Counted from the stretch's first letter, positions 44,500 through 57,320 are shown. The stretch: 64,000 nt of DNA from Ceratothoa steindachneri (GCA_963969495.1 OZ018321.1:71400286-71464285), one strand, 5' to 3'. Made by a program: numbers and translations. The notes: a model not told the origin generated them from the sequence alone.

Positions 44500-46720
44500 C
44501 TTTTATTTAAAAAAGCTGTGATTTGTAAGATCGTTTGTTTGAGAGCATAATTCACAGTATCCCTTCTTCTTGCGCCCAGAGGTTAACTCTTGTAGCATCT
44601 GTTCAAAGACTTTGCTTTTCATGTTCCATAAACCTCCTTTTGTCATACCATCTTCAACACACCTTTCCAAGAACTAACCTCAATCTGGTTATATGGAATG
44701 CGGGTGAAGCACTCTAATCAACATTCTTTACACACATCAGGCCCGCCTCTCTTTGCACGCCCCGTGCCACTTACCCCCGACCAAAAGTGATTCATAATTG
44801 AGAAGAAAGGCAAAATACGGAAATCACGATATTCCTTGAGATATTCATTATATCTAATTTCTAAGAAAGATGGGTCTCAGATATTACAGCTCACATCACA
44901 AGTGCACATGCACTTATTTTCTATCTTTAGTTTCATAAAGCCTTCAATTACATTCCGGGGAAAGCGTTGAGTGGGGGAAAAGGCGCATATAATTATGCGG
45001 TTTCATAGGTACTTTTTCTGTATATGCTAATCGGTTTGAAATTGTATGTATTCAAAAACGTTTGTGCGTTTCTTAACGAAGTCCTGAGAGCTCTCCCATT
45101 CGTTTAACGCTTTTAAAGATGACATATTGTTCTACTCTCAATACCACAAAACTCACCTGCAACAACTAAAGAAGGTATTCGACCGCCTATGGTTTAAAAT
45201 TGGTACCAGATAAATACCAATTAGGATTAGACCAGCTTGAATTTTTGAGATACCACCTAACCATAGAAGGCATTTACCCTCTGTCTTGAAGAGTTGCAGC
45301 CCTACGCAATTTTTCAGCACCCGTCCCATATAAATCTCCTTTTCATTTTTTTACATTAATCATGTAAAGAATGTACCTTTCAACTTAGCCCACTCAATGA
45401 TATGAAGGGAGTACACACACGCAGCAAATTCCCATTAAATTGTCTAATGAGTTTCAAGAAGACAAACTTGCTATTTCCTCAGCTACTGAATTAAGTCACC
45501 CATTTCAGGAAGCCCAATTTCATATATTAGCTGATGCACAGGTGACGTTTATGGGAAAAGCATCTTAGAACAACATCAGAAGAGAAAGTGGAGACCGTTA
45601 GCATTTTCTAAAAAAGTTTTGCCCTGATCAACCCAAAATTCTAGGTTGGAACACAGCTGCTTGCGGATTTTCTCGCAATAAAAAAGTCTTTCTCAAGATA
45701 AAAGGGTCCAAGTTAACCCTTTTACTGACCACAAGGCTCTTGCTTGGGCATTTCATTCTACCAAGTATTCTAACCTTTGTCTGGTGGCTTAATATCTGGA
45801 TTTCATTAAACAATTTGTGGACGACCTTCAGTGGTCGCACAATAAGCATCTCATCTGATCTGACGCTCTTCCCAGGAATACAACGACGACAGCCTTCCTC
45901 TCTCCTGGTCAGCATAACGATTCCTGGCCACAGCCACTTTTACAATCTACTCTCCTGGCTTCCCTTAATATTTTCATACTTCTTCTCAGACAGTTGACTA
46001 TTACCTGATCTCCACGGTCCAACTCAAATGCTCGATCATTACTCGCTTTTTCAGTAGGGAAAAGACAAATCTCTTATTGTCCTCCCTCTGTGTATTGAAC
46101 ACTGGCCACGAAGTTCTTGTGAGCTTGTTGCTAAATACAGTGATGGTCCTCGTGTCCGATACATGGTTTAAGACACCCTCATTTTACTTTCTAAGAACTG
46201 CGTGTGGCCTCAAATGCGCCCAGATTTCAAAATCTCGTTCGTACTTGCGTTTCCTGTCAGCGAACGCTCATGTAACAAATTAACCTAACCTCTATTAGGG
46301 CAATTTTTGCTACAAGACTGGAAGCTAAGTGTGTAGACATCAATGAGCCTACGCCCAAACCCAAGTTTTTAATAACCTTTTATTAATCATAGATAGATAT
46401 ACAAAATTGGTCGAGGTTCCAACTTTGCGAGATTTATCCGTAGTAGAAAGTAGTAAAGCTATTGTACAAGGAAGAGTTGCGCGGTATGGACTGCCCTAAA
46501 CGTTCATATGCGATACTTCTAATGATCTCCAAACTTACACCAATGTGTTCATTGAGAAGAGAAAAAAATTGCTAAAATTCCTCAACAAATTTAATATCCC
46601 TTTACCAGTTAAAGTCGGTAGACGACTTTCATTTCTGGTACTTGGTGGGAGTCCCGCCGATAACACATTCACAGAAGTTACGCCCCTAGTGCAAAGGTGC
46701 ATCAGAATTCTTTTAAACTG
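44500..46720 (+). pseudogene. Ty3/gypsy pol remnant: reverse transcriptase, RNase H, integrase
   Basis: Heavily frameshifted but in canonical gypsy order. RT N-terminus: HTSGPPLFARPVPLTPDQK (about 44728-44785). RT C-terminus: YGLKLVPDKYQLGLDQLEFLRY (about 45190-45250). RNase H: FQEAQFHILADA (about 45505-45540, catalytic D), LAFFSKK-like, and FTDHKALAWAF (45720-45750). Integrase zinc-binding region: SKNCVWPQMRPDF then RTCVSCQR (46190-46262). Integrase core: LLIIDRYTKLVEVPTLRDLSV (46383-46445, first catalytic D), VARYGLP (46477-46497) and TFICDTSND (second D, about 46500-46525). The middle of the RT, including YxDD, was not found. Gag precedes it and an LTR follows. Confidence 0.8.
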
Positions 46721-46949
46721 AATTCATTTATTACACACACAGACCTCACAATGCACCATACCACAAAAAATTCATTCCTTACCTCACCGGGTTCCTGCCT
46801 TTGACGTATTGGGAGAACGGACTATATCTGGGCAGCTGTTTATGCTCCGCGCCGTTCGACACTTGCTCAGACAATAGATATGCATAAAATATGGTGTTTT
46901 AATTTTTATTTTAGTTTTATTCAACTCCAATTTTAGTTGTGTGTTCCGA

Positions 46950-47215
46950 TGCAGCCAGCGATCACTGACGACCTCATGATGGTGAGCAAACTAAATCCAC
47001 CCAATCCTATTCACTGCCACTAAGAAGAAAATGAAATGATAGATCGTGCTTTCATCGCCTGGTCACCAGCAGCCACTAGCGCTCCAAGTTATAGTTTCAC
47101 GTCAACTTCCAAGCTTTCCATTCACGCGAGCTGCAGCCATTTAAATTGCAGCAATCAAGAAGAATTCTTACTTGACATTGTTAATAATATGTTACATAAT
47201 TCCAATGTGTATGTA
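46950..47215 (+). repeat. 3' LTR (partial) of the gypsy-type element
   Basis: Pairs with 40850-41085; see the shared blocks listed there. It follows the integrase remnant directly, in the expected position. Confidence 0.65.
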
Positions 47216-47548
47216 TAACTAAACACTACAGTACCATACATAGTCTTTTGTTATTCATTTTCACTCAGCTACCACTACTCATTTATCTCTATGTGTAGCA
47301 GTTATTTCACTATATATTTAATATTAAGCTTTTAACTAAAAACCAAACTTATCTACATCTATGACAAAGATTCATGGAAGGTGTTATAAAGTCGCTAATG
47401 TTATTTCAAATACCTACAACATCACAGGAGTGCGCAAAAACTTTCTTAAAAGCAAAACTTCTACTAGTGATAAAACAATGTCTGCTGACCAGAGGTTGCG
47501 TGCTCTCACTCATTCTGATTTATGACCTTACGACCCTTCCAAATTTCC

Positions 47549-48140
47549 ATAATTCCTGTACTAACCTTGGCAGGACCTTAACAATTATATCATTCAAAAG
47601 AAAATGTAAAACAACATAAGAGTTTCAAATTTCGTTAAAATCGACCTAATAGTTACAATTTTATTACCAAAACAAAAACAAAACTAAATATCAATGTACT
47701 AAGACTGAAATAAATATAGTAAACATCATTTTCATATGATATTTTGCTGGCATAATTTATTGCCAAATAATTCCACTGTTAACTTTGGGAGGACTTTTAC
47801 AATTATATCATTCGAAAGAAAATGTAGAGCAACATAAGGGTTTCATATTTTGTTAGAATTGGCCAAATATTTATGATGTTATTGCCAAAACAAAATAATT
47901 CCCGGGTTAACCTTAAGAGGAACTTGGCAATTATATCAGTCGAAAGAGAATGAAAAATAACAAGAGTTTCAAATTCCGTAAGAATCGGACGAATAGTTAT
48001 CATGTTATTGGCTAATAATTCCCGCTAACCTTGTGAGGAACTTGGTAATTATATCAGTCGGAGGGGAATGTAAAATAACATAATGGTTTCAAATTTCGTT
48101 AGAATCGGCATAATAGTCACAATGTTATTACCAAAACAAA
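47549..48140. repeat. Minisatellite: four diverged units of about 120 bp
   Basis: Unit starts (ATAATTCC...) are at 47549, 47767, 47895 and 48015. Each contains ACTAACCTTG-like, AATTATATCA-TCGAAAG, TTTCAAATTTCGTTAGAATCG-like and ATGTTATTGCCAAAACAA blocks. Spacing is 218, 128 and 120 bp; the long first interval holds an extra segment. After the last unit is a short GACCGACCGACCAACCGAC run (about 48157-48176). Confidence 0.85.
47682..47755. repeat. Direct repeat, copy 1 (inside the minisatellite)
   Basis: Starts AACTAAATATCAATGTACTA and matches 48201-48277 almost base for base (about 95 percent by eye). It separates the first unit from the second, suggesting duplication of a unit-plus-tail block. 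Confidence 0.85.
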
Positions 48141-48200
48141 AACAAAAGCAAAACGGTGACCGACCGACCAACCGACATAGTGAGATGTAGAGTCGCCGTC

Positions 48201-48277
48201 AACTAAATATCAATGTACTAAGACTGAAATAAATAAAGTAAACATCATTTTCATATGATTTCTTTGCTGACATAACT
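48201..48277. repeat. Direct repeat, copy 2 (after the minisatellite)
   Basis: Partner of 47682-47755. Confidence 0.85.
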
Positions 48278-48279
48278 TC

Positions 48280-51200
48280 TCTATCTTTCATCTTGAACAA
48301 ATCTTTGGCTCATCTTTTGTTCGACATTCACAAACGCTTTTTCTCTGCACTAATTACCAAATATTTATCCTAGCAAAATCCTCATACAATAGATTTTAAA
48401 ACAATTCCTTCAAATAACTTCATTCCACGTACCCGAAAAGAATTAGAGGAAAACAGAATAGACACATTGATATCGTGAGCCAGTGATGTAAAAAGGCTAT
48501 ACCGTATTAATCTATTAGAGAAGAATCATATTTCCTTATATACAAATTTATGGTCGTTACTAATCGAAAAATGCATTTATTTTATAAAATAAAAGCTAAT
48601 GTTTATGGTTAGCATCATAATTTTTCTACACACATAACATAAGAAAGGTGGGAATGACTTTCTTGCAGATGACGTTCCTACTAGTGGTGCAATAACAATG
48701 TAGCAATATAAAAGAATGAACACAAGATGAAAGCAAATTAATACATATGCTTTATCGCTTGCATATTTTATATTTTCCGTGTTGGGCACAAAACCTCTCC
48801 CTTTTAGACTAGTAGTGACAAAAATTACCTTTCTTACATATATTTATTTAACTAATATTTATGATCCCTACCGAAATCATCTAATCGATTTTTAAAACAC
48901 TTTACAGAAGATCTTTCGACAACTTGTTACGGAAATGCATAATAAGGCAATCTACCTCATTTTAGCATGAATGCTTACATATCAAGCTGAAATTGAGTTT
49001 AGTAAAATAGTCGAGACTTTTTCATACCTCAATGAGTTGACCTCGAACCCGTCTGTTTTGAATGACAAAATATCTAGTTTTTAAATCTACCTCTATAACT
49101 CGGACGCTACTTCACGGCCTTTGCCGAACTCTTTCTAAAGTTATATTTTTCTAAACGGAAGGAACAAAGTGACATAGCATAATCCAATTGTAGGTGAGTT
49201 AGCAAATTATAAAACACAATATAAACACCCTAGATTTTTGGTCGAAATAACGAGCAATTAGACAACGGTTCGTTTTTTTATGCAGCTTCAACCAACTCTT
49301 TTAGAAGTGAAGGTCATCTGAATTGATAACTATTAAATCTCGCATAAACACAACGGAATATATTTAATCCACTTATAGATATAAGTCTTTAGGGAGTTAT
49401 CGATACCAATGTGAATAACTGTTTTACGGCATAATACTTTAACTCAAATTCAAATGACTACTAAAAAAGCTGATCTAAATCGTGTTTAACTTTTTCTATA
49501 TTTAGTCGCCAGATCGCTTTGTCCCTAACTTTTATGCGTGCCATTGTCAACGTAATTAAGAGGTATAATAATTAGTACCTGATCTAGACGACCGGAACAG
49601 TGAGAGACATATTTGGTGACGAGGATTCAGCCGAACTACATGCTATCCAAATTACTCTATTCGTTTCTTTTTGCGTAGCCAGTGTTCAATCTATTCCAAA
49701 AGTTTTCCTTTAATCACGCAAGACTTTACGTTTATTAGGAGCTTACAATGATGCACAGTCAAATGTTTTACTAATAACATAAAGAGTAAGTCAACCGATT
49801 TATTGAGGTCATATGTGCATATCAGAGAATTAAAAATCTTATCAAAGTTAGTTAAACATGACCAATGCTTTCAAACAAAAAGTTGACTGCCTTTAATTAA
49901 GCTCCTGTCATCCTGATGCTCGTAAACTTTCTGTTAATCTGTTAACTAACGACTCCATTACTTTCCATTCAAATGGCGTTTAACTAACTGATAGGTAAAA
50001 AATTACCTGGGTCTTTTTTATAATGTTTTTCTTTAAAACATATTATATTAGCTATAATTTTTTACAATAAATTGCATTAATTATCTAAGGTAGCATGAAT
50101 GCATTGAATCCTGACAAGTGAATTTGCAAGCTTGATTTTAGCATTAAGTGAACTTCAGTAACGTTTAGCTCCTGTAAAGTCAGAGTCTCACTAAAAACAA
50201 TCTGAAATCTCCCTTGAATTGAACGCACGATATATCTTAAATGTATTTGCTTTCGAGAATTGAGTATTCATTACTTTTACCATATGTGTTGTCTTAAAAT
50301 AACCGACTTTCCTCATTTCGCAATGGATCACTTTTCACTCGGACTAAATTTCTGCATTTAACGCTAACGCGAACCTTATAGAGTTAGTTTCGAAAGTCTT
50401 TGTAATGTGTAGTCGAATTGATATTTAAGCAAGCTTTAATTCATTTTTTTCGGTGTCTAAAATTTTATTGCTTTTAGACTTTCTAGAGTGGGTTATTCTG
50501 TTTTAAAGCTGTATGTGGAGAGGTAATTCTTTAAGTTAATCTAACAAAGCTTGCACTGGGATAACATTCTTTTTCAATTTAGGTCAATCTACGATAACAT
50601 TGCGAATATACATCGATTAAATTGTTTCTTCTGAGGATTTCCTTCCAGTTTATTGGGTCTATTTCTTCGGCAAAGCTATTGAAATTTGCATTTACAAAGT
50701 CAGGCAATACAGTGAATATTCAATTGACGTTGGTGTCTACGATTAGTTCAAAACAAATCGATTTATGATAAAAATACCAATTTACTCCCAATCTACAACA
50801 TTTTCAACGAGTGTTCTTTAATACATGTGAGATCAAGAAAGGAATATAAATGTGATAGATGTTTTACAGCTTGCGACAGGAAAACAAGATTTAGAAAATT
50901 TAAATCCCCACAGATACTAAGTGTCATCTCCTTATAAATGTGGAAAAAATATTTAGTAACTAGCTGTCGTCTTATGTCTTTGTGCTGTCTATCTGAAAAC
51001 TACGCCTATATATATGGGTTTTATTCAACTAATTATAAGAATATCTACAATAATTAAGTCTGCTTATCTAATTTTGCGGGCATCTCATGAATATATTCTT
51101 ATTAATGATTTTTACAGTAAGAATGATGAAATTAATTAAGAATTCACGTATTTTTATCTGTAACCAGATCTTGCAAGTTGAAATTACATCGAATTTTCAA

Positions 51201-52650
51201 CGTGTGAGGAAGTCAAACAACGATATTTTGTTTTATTTCGGGGAGTGCGCTTATCATAAAAGAAAATTCCCGTAGGAAGAGCGCTATATCAGGGCTTTGA
51301 GGCTTTTGAGCATTGTAGTATCGTCAAATTGTTTTGAGGGTCTTATACAAGATTTCTATGCGAAAAATGGGAAATTTTACCAATAGGTGAGTAAAGAGAT
51401 AAAATAAAATGTAATTAATGGACACAATAAAAACAAAATCAGAATTATGCAATGTTTTAGAAAACTCTAATTCCGTAAATTATTTCAGCAATGTACAGCT
51501 TTATTTTTATCTTTTGTACAAATGTTTAGTGATTTTTTTTGAAGAAGTGACCTACATGTTAAAAAATAAAACTAAACAATATAAGAAAGTGGCTAACAAT
51601 TTTCAGATTTTCGGAGAGAAAAACAGTTAATCTTAGTCAAGTGGAACATTATAAAACTTGTATTTAACCAATATTCTAGTAAAAAAAATTGAGGGAACAC
51701 TTTAATGTTTACAGAATATAAGAGTTAGATTTGGTATTTAACTCATCCCTTCATCATTGTTGAAGTAGTTAGTTTTAAAGATGAAAAATTAATTAATTTA
51801 AGCAGGAGGTCTTTTATAATTGTTTGGAAAAATAGCTGACCAAAATATTTAGTACTGAAAAAAGCGTAGACAAATTTATTAAACATATATTTTCCATTTA
51901 AAATAGGTAAAAACAAAAAATATATAATTATTTTGAATAAGAAATTATATATTTTTGAAGAGTGATATTTTTAGTCTATGGAGTAGGTTAAACTCCATGG
52001 AGAAGTGTTCTGAAATTTTACACAAATATGAAATATACTCGGTAGAAAGTTTTGATAGGAAATGTTGATAGGGGAGTGTATTGAAGGGATGCATGACCAA
52101 GTTGTCTAGATCAGCAGTGAATCTGATGGAAGAATTATGGGTGGCAAGAAATAACTTAGGTGAGTTATTTCCAAATCGAGGATAGTGACTAGAAAAAGTG
52201 CTACGAACATGTAGGTATCATAGATAACATAATTTGGCAGTCTAACAAAATTCATTAAAAGGTATCAAATTTCACAGATTTCTCTTTTAATGTACAATAC
52301 CTTGAAAATATAACAAATTTCAACTTTTCACATCTTCATCCTATAAACTTTATATGGATTTAGCTACTTAATTATTTTACTATAGCAGCAAACAGCAAAC
52401 TATATAATCACAAGAAACTTATATATTTCTCAGATAACTCTGGCTCACAGAGGAATTTAGGCAAGCAAAAAAATAGTTGTTCTAGCCTAATTTTGGAGTG
52501 CTGATGTCAGATACGATATCACATTTTATTCTAGTTTTTGAGGTATACATGTATTGGAATTTTTTTAGAAAATACCTGTGGGCAGAAGCAACTTAAATTA
52601 GTGTATATTTTTATCCCAATGGTAGTTCTAATGTATGAGCATTATCAGAG
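48280..52650. other. AT-rich stretch, nothing recognised
   Basis: The longest gene-free block in the window. Short frames at 48577-48789 (minus, hydrophobic), 51087-51275 and 51418-51630 have no known motif. No inverted repeat, microsatellite or TE motif stood out. Confidence 0.55.
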
Positions 52651-52659
52651 AAAGAAAGT

Positions 52660-53440
52660 TACCCTTCCTCGGCTCGAAACTAACGTCTACCTGTGGCGCC
52701 TGAAAGATGCACTTGCACGGGCAGACAGCCACTAAAAAGCATCGAGACTTCGCGCGGTCGACTAACCTGGGTTGGGTTCTCTTCATCTTCTCGTCTTTTC
52801 ATCTGACCGACGCCATGCCCATCGTGATAAGAACATTTGCCTAAAGCTGTGAGGACCCCGAGCTTATGCCCCCACCCTCCCCCGGCACGCCAAATCTAAT
52901 GAGATCCCCGTCCTGCTTTGGGGGCCCCCGGCGACCCACTGCCGCTGAAGCAGTATAAATACTCCGAGAATTGTTTGAGAAACCAGTACCATACAGCCCC
53001 GTCTTGGTTAGCAGCCACGTACAGTCTCATACACTCAGCTTCGCCTCCCAACGGCTTTCAGCTACGGACGCGATACGTCACTTCTCTACTCACCCTCACT
53101 CGTACCTAAGGCGAGAATTCCCGCCGACGGACGATAGACACGGCCAGGCATGTATCACTCGGTTCAACGACTGGAGTACTCTCTCTCTCTCATTTCTCAG
53201 CAAGGTAAAAGAAGAGGAAATCTTGCAAGTGGAACTTTGTTGCGCCCCGTTTACTCCCGTATTCAAGCTTCAGTCAATTAGGCTTTACGTGAGTCTCCCA
53301 GATAATTGCACTCTCACATTCTCTGGAAAAAATCACCGTGAAATCCTCTCACGGACTCTCGTTCCAGTCGAGTCATTTATATCTCCCCATCCCCCGTTTG
53401 ATATCCCTGGTCTCATTTTATTTATTGTTAGTTAATTACT
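52660..53440 (+). promoter_or_regulatory. GC-rich, promoter-like tract (possible solo LTR)
   Basis: A sharply bounded GC-rich island in AT-rich sequence. It contains CAGTATAAATAC (TATA box at 52953-52960), about 30 bases downstream of a C/G-rich block. Downstream frames (52971-53435) match no family. The arrangement of GC-rich upstream part, TATA box, then leader-like sequence fits an LTR or a Pol II promoter. No paired LTR was found, and no gene obviously starts from it. Confidence 0.35.
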
Positions 53441-54210
53441 TGTGCTTTTAGTATTTTATTTGTATATAGTAAATTTATATATTTTTCTACCATTAGTTTT
53501 TCTAATCCTAGAACCTCTAAAAATTGATTATTTAGGCCAACCGCTTTCGATTTTGTTTATTTAACCCTCACACTGGGATCTGTATCCCGATCTTTTGGCG
53601 TGCCCTCTTAACGGTCACCCTACAACATCTACATTATATTCTTGTGTCCAGTGTTTAGGCTCATCCTACGACAAGCATATTACTAAATATCTGGCAACTC
53701 TCTATTACTCCTCAGTTGTTATTGATCACCATTGAAGTGAACACGTGCTGAAAGGTTAGCATTTGTTTTATTATTTTTTTGAGAACTAATTGTTTAATTA
53801 GTTCTCAGATATATTAGAAAATATATATTATATATATATATATATTAGAAAATATATATCTTTTACTAACTATATTTATGCTTTTTACTCAATAAAATAA
53901 ATAAAATATATCTACATGGCTAAATTCAAGCAAACGGGCTGCCCAAAATTTCAACCCCCCTCTAACTAAATTTTAATGTTTTAAAACCTTTTATAACATT
54001 ATTTGGGATAAAAAAATGTTCTGGTAGTGAAAGGGTTAAAAAATTAAATGTCCTATTCTTAGTTTGTGAGGTTAGGGTTGCTCGACACTCATGTTACACA
54101 ACCATTTTTAAGGTTAGTCACATGTCTATATTAAGATTTTGCAACCATATATATATAATTAATGTTTATCTTGTTTTCCACATTTTTATCAGTTGATACA
54201 CATATGTACA
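53441..54210. other. AT-rich stretch with a short (TA)n tract
   Basis: Contains TA-rich repeats at about 53816-53860. No gene. Confidence 0.5.
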
Positions 54211-55831
54211 ATGGCTTCAGGGGCTACAGGCACTTCAACGCACCGAGGATGCAGCAACAAGGCAAATTCATTCTGTTACGTGTGTGCGGATTTCACGAGA
54301 GTTGCACAGCGCTGAACAATTACTTCCTTCCTGAGAACTGCCTACTTTCATTATTTTGACAAATCCTTAGTCCTACACATATGTTGTAAACGCTGTTACA
54401 ATGGACTAAGTGCATGGTTTAAAGGCAAGAAAACAGCCTTCAACTTCGTTGCCCCGATGGTCTGGAGAGAGCCAAGAAGCCATGCAGATGATTATTATTT
54501 TTGTCTGACAAATATAACTGTTTTCAATGCTTCTTCTAGAAAAAAAAATATCCCAACCTTCCCTCAACTATGAGACCAGTTCCCCACTCAGGTGATCTTC
54601 CTCTCCCTACACTTCCAGCAAATAAAAATCTTCCTTCATCAGATGATGAAATGCCTTCATGAGAATATTCTGCCACTGGGTCACACAGGAAGACCTGAAT
54701 GATATTGCCTGTGATTTGTATTTATCTAAGCACCAGGCAGAGCTCCATGGATCCCGGCTTAAGCAGTGGAACCTGATCAAGACAGATGTAAGTATCACCA
54801 GTTTCTGTACACGGAACCAGGACTTCAATTTATTCTTTTACATGGAAAACAGCTTGTGCTACTGCAAAAATGTCTCTGGCTTGTTCACTTTCTTTGGTTT
54901 CCCACACAATCCTTCACATTGGCGTCTTTTCCTAGACTCTTCCAAGAGAAGTCTGAAGGCTGTGCTCCTGCACAATGGGAATAAATTCCCCAGCATTTCC
55001 ATTCCAACTCAGTCCATCTGAAGGAATGGTATGACAATATGGAGCTCCTTTTGGAGGCTGTCAAGTACAACCAATACTATTTGAGTCAGCGGGGACCTCA
55101 AGGTCATTGGACTCCTTATGGGTATACAAGCGGGCTTCACAAAGTACTGTTGCTTTCTCTATCTCTAGGACAGTTGTGTTGTGTCTAATCACTATATACA
55201 GAAGAACTGGGGGTCTAGGAGCACTTTCGTGCTTGGTGAACACAGTGTCCAAGAACATCCTCTGGTGGACATGAACAAAGTGCTTCTTCCTACTCTTCAT
55301 ATCAAGCTTGGGCTAATGAGGAATTCCGTCAAGGTCATGGACAAAAATAGGGCTATCTTTCAACACTTGTGTACTCTATTCCCAGCTCTGAGTTCTGCTA
55401 AGCTGAAGAAGGGCATATTCGTCGGACCTCAGATCCAAGAGATGCTGAATGATAATGAATTTGAGGAGCTTCTTACCTTAAAGGAATTGAGAGTATTGGA
55501 AGCATTTAAGTCAATCTACCAAGGCTTCCTTGGTAATACAATGGTACTAGATTACCAAGAGTGTATCGAGAAGTTACATTCTTATGAGGATATGCGAGGC
55601 CAAATGTCACTCAAAATTCACTTTCTCCACTACCCTTAAATTCTTCTCGCCTAACTTCGGGGCAGTGAGTGATGAGCATGGAGAAAGGTTCGACCAAAAC
55701 ATTTCTAAGATTGAAAGCAACTAACAAGGCAAGTAAAAACCCATCATGATGGGGAACTTCTGCTGGATGCTCTTGCGTGACATCCTGGAGGCAAAGTACA
55801 CAAGATCGTCAAAAAAAACTCACTTTTAACT
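54211..55831 (+). pseudogene. Intronless pseudogene of a widespread, poorly characterised arthropod/cnidarian repeat-borne family
   Basis: A nearly full-length copy readable from MASGATGTSTHRGCSNKANSF at 54211 to about 55831. The N-terminal part has cysteine pairs (FCYVCADF, ICCKRCY, then VWREPRSHADDYYFCLT), suggesting a zinc-binding module. The middle reads DLNDIACDLYLSKHQAELHG and WRLFLDSSKRSLKAVLLHNGNKF (about 54690-54990). The C-terminal half has HIKLGLMRNSVKVMD, KKGIFVGPQIQEML, SLKIHFLH and VSDEHGERFDQ (55290-55705), then FCWMLLRDILEAKY. Stops and frameshifts (for example at 54309 and 54571, and between 55020 and 55180) kill it. I recognise the pattern from multi-copy uncharacterised arthropod and cnidarian proteins but cannot give a family name or activity. 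AATAAA-like signals follow at about 55938. Confidence 0.65.
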
Positions 55832-55839
55832 GTCTGCTC

Positions 55840-56490
55840 TACTACGATTTGTGTGTATTTTATTTTTCAAGTAATTTAGTTCCATTAATGTTCCTATCTC
55901 TTCTGTTTTTTCTCTAATATACCTTTGTAACAGATGAAATAAACACATTATATTTTCAATTTATATGCAGTATAATAAAAATGGGGTATGTGAAAGCCAA
56001 AAAACTAGAGGTATTGAGCAAAACTGTTCAGGAATTTGAATTCACCACGACAAAATTAGTAAACAACACCTATTAACATCCTTGCCTCAGAGCCCAAAAA
56101 TATTTTTGTAAACCAGTGTAATTAGAGTAACAAAATTCTCGAAAGATTTGGCCAAAATTGTATCTGCATTTTTGTAGTAGCACTAGCCCCATTCACGCAA
56201 TTGAAATTTTAAAGTTATATCATATATTGTGCACTTTTTATAATAAAATTCTCTTAAAAACGCTCATCAGCCCCTTTATTTTTTATAAATAAATAACTAC
56301 TTTAAAAAATACCAAAGATCAATATAATTCAAAACCTAATTCAAATTCCAGTCTTGGAGGAAAAGCTACAGTGCTTAATTTGTGATTGCGTTTTATCTAT
56401 AGAAAGCGTAATACATGAAAGAATTATAACAACTTCATGATTCTAGGCTTCCACTTTGTGTTGATAAACCACAGGAATTTTTTTAAACTA
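55840..56490. other. AT-rich stretch, nothing recognised
   Basis: No motif between the two pseudogenes. Confidence 0.5.
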
Positions 56491-56559
56491 TAATTAGGCC
56501 ATTTCAATAAAGAAGAAAAGTTTGCAAGCATTCCTTCTTTTCCATCTAATTTTAAAACT

Positions 56560-57320
56560 TAGCTTCCTCTTAGAAAGTTTATTACAAAATTGCTAAATAT
56601 GGAAAGACTCAGTCAATTGAAAAAACTGGTATTGCCTGCTACAATTAATATTGGTGAAACAATGTTTTGGACAACGAATGCAAAATAATATAATAAAGGT
56701 CCCATTGCTATGAATAATATTAGCAGAAGAACTGCTGGTTTCTAAGAAGACATCTATTAAAAATTAAAGTGAAATATTCAAATTTCGCATTTTGATCTAC
56801 AGGTCGATGAAACAGCAATACTCTTTTAATAACCAACGTAAGATGCCTTTTCGAAACTGATGTCAACGGAGACCTATTAATTTTTAAGCCTAGCGCCGGA
56901 AATGCAGCAACTGAAGAAATCTTATGAGTATTTTTTAGAAGAATTAAATAATGATGATAAGTTGAAATGAGCTTTGCATTGAAGGATCTCAGTAAATGTC
57001 AGGTCTAAAGAGTGGTTTATTAATTATATATAGTTAAAAAAGTTATGTCTTGTGGACCTACTTCATGTTTTTATAAGCAGGTAGGATTGTCAAAAGCATT
57101 AATGAAGAATTACATGGTGTTTTTCAATTTACTTTTAAAATTATGAATTTATAAAACGGATTGCGCTAAAAGCAAGAGTTTGGCAGAATTTGCGATCATC
57201 TGGCTGCTAATTACACCAAAATTTGCATTACTGCGAGGCGTGCTGGCTCTCATGAGCCAAATATCTTAAAAGAGTGTTTGTGCTCAAATAGGAAAAAGTT
57301 AAATACTATATATGAATACT
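56560..57320 (+). pseudogene. ZBED5/SCAND3-like hAT-derived transposase fragment
   Basis: Frame-shifted plus-strand text reads SYKIAKYGKTQSIEKTGI-like (about 56580-56635), VPIAMNNISRRTAGF (about 56700-56745) and FDLQVDETAILF (about 56790-56825). RCLFETDVNGDLLIFKPSAG then ATEEIL follow (about 56840-56925). Later comes FIKRIALKARVWQNL, then a CEACWLS-AKYLKRVFVLK block (about 57150-57280). These match, in order, the region of the ZBED5/SCAND3 group that runs from SYxIAKxGKxHT through LSxxTVxRRI, QxDEsxD and FIKxRxLxxRLF to WLSRGxVLxRVFEL. Stops throughout; a fossil. Assignment rests on motif order. Confidence 0.6.

Noticed and set aside
48577..48789. Minus-strand frame with a hydrophobic helix, small membrane protein candidate
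   Set aside because: No start context, no homologous pattern, and AT-rich DNA easily yields Ile/Phe/Leu-rich frames.
52971..53435. 154-codon frame in the GC-rich island as a gene
   Set aside because: No recognisable domain, and a second overlapping frame is equally open; the GC-rich sequence explains the length.
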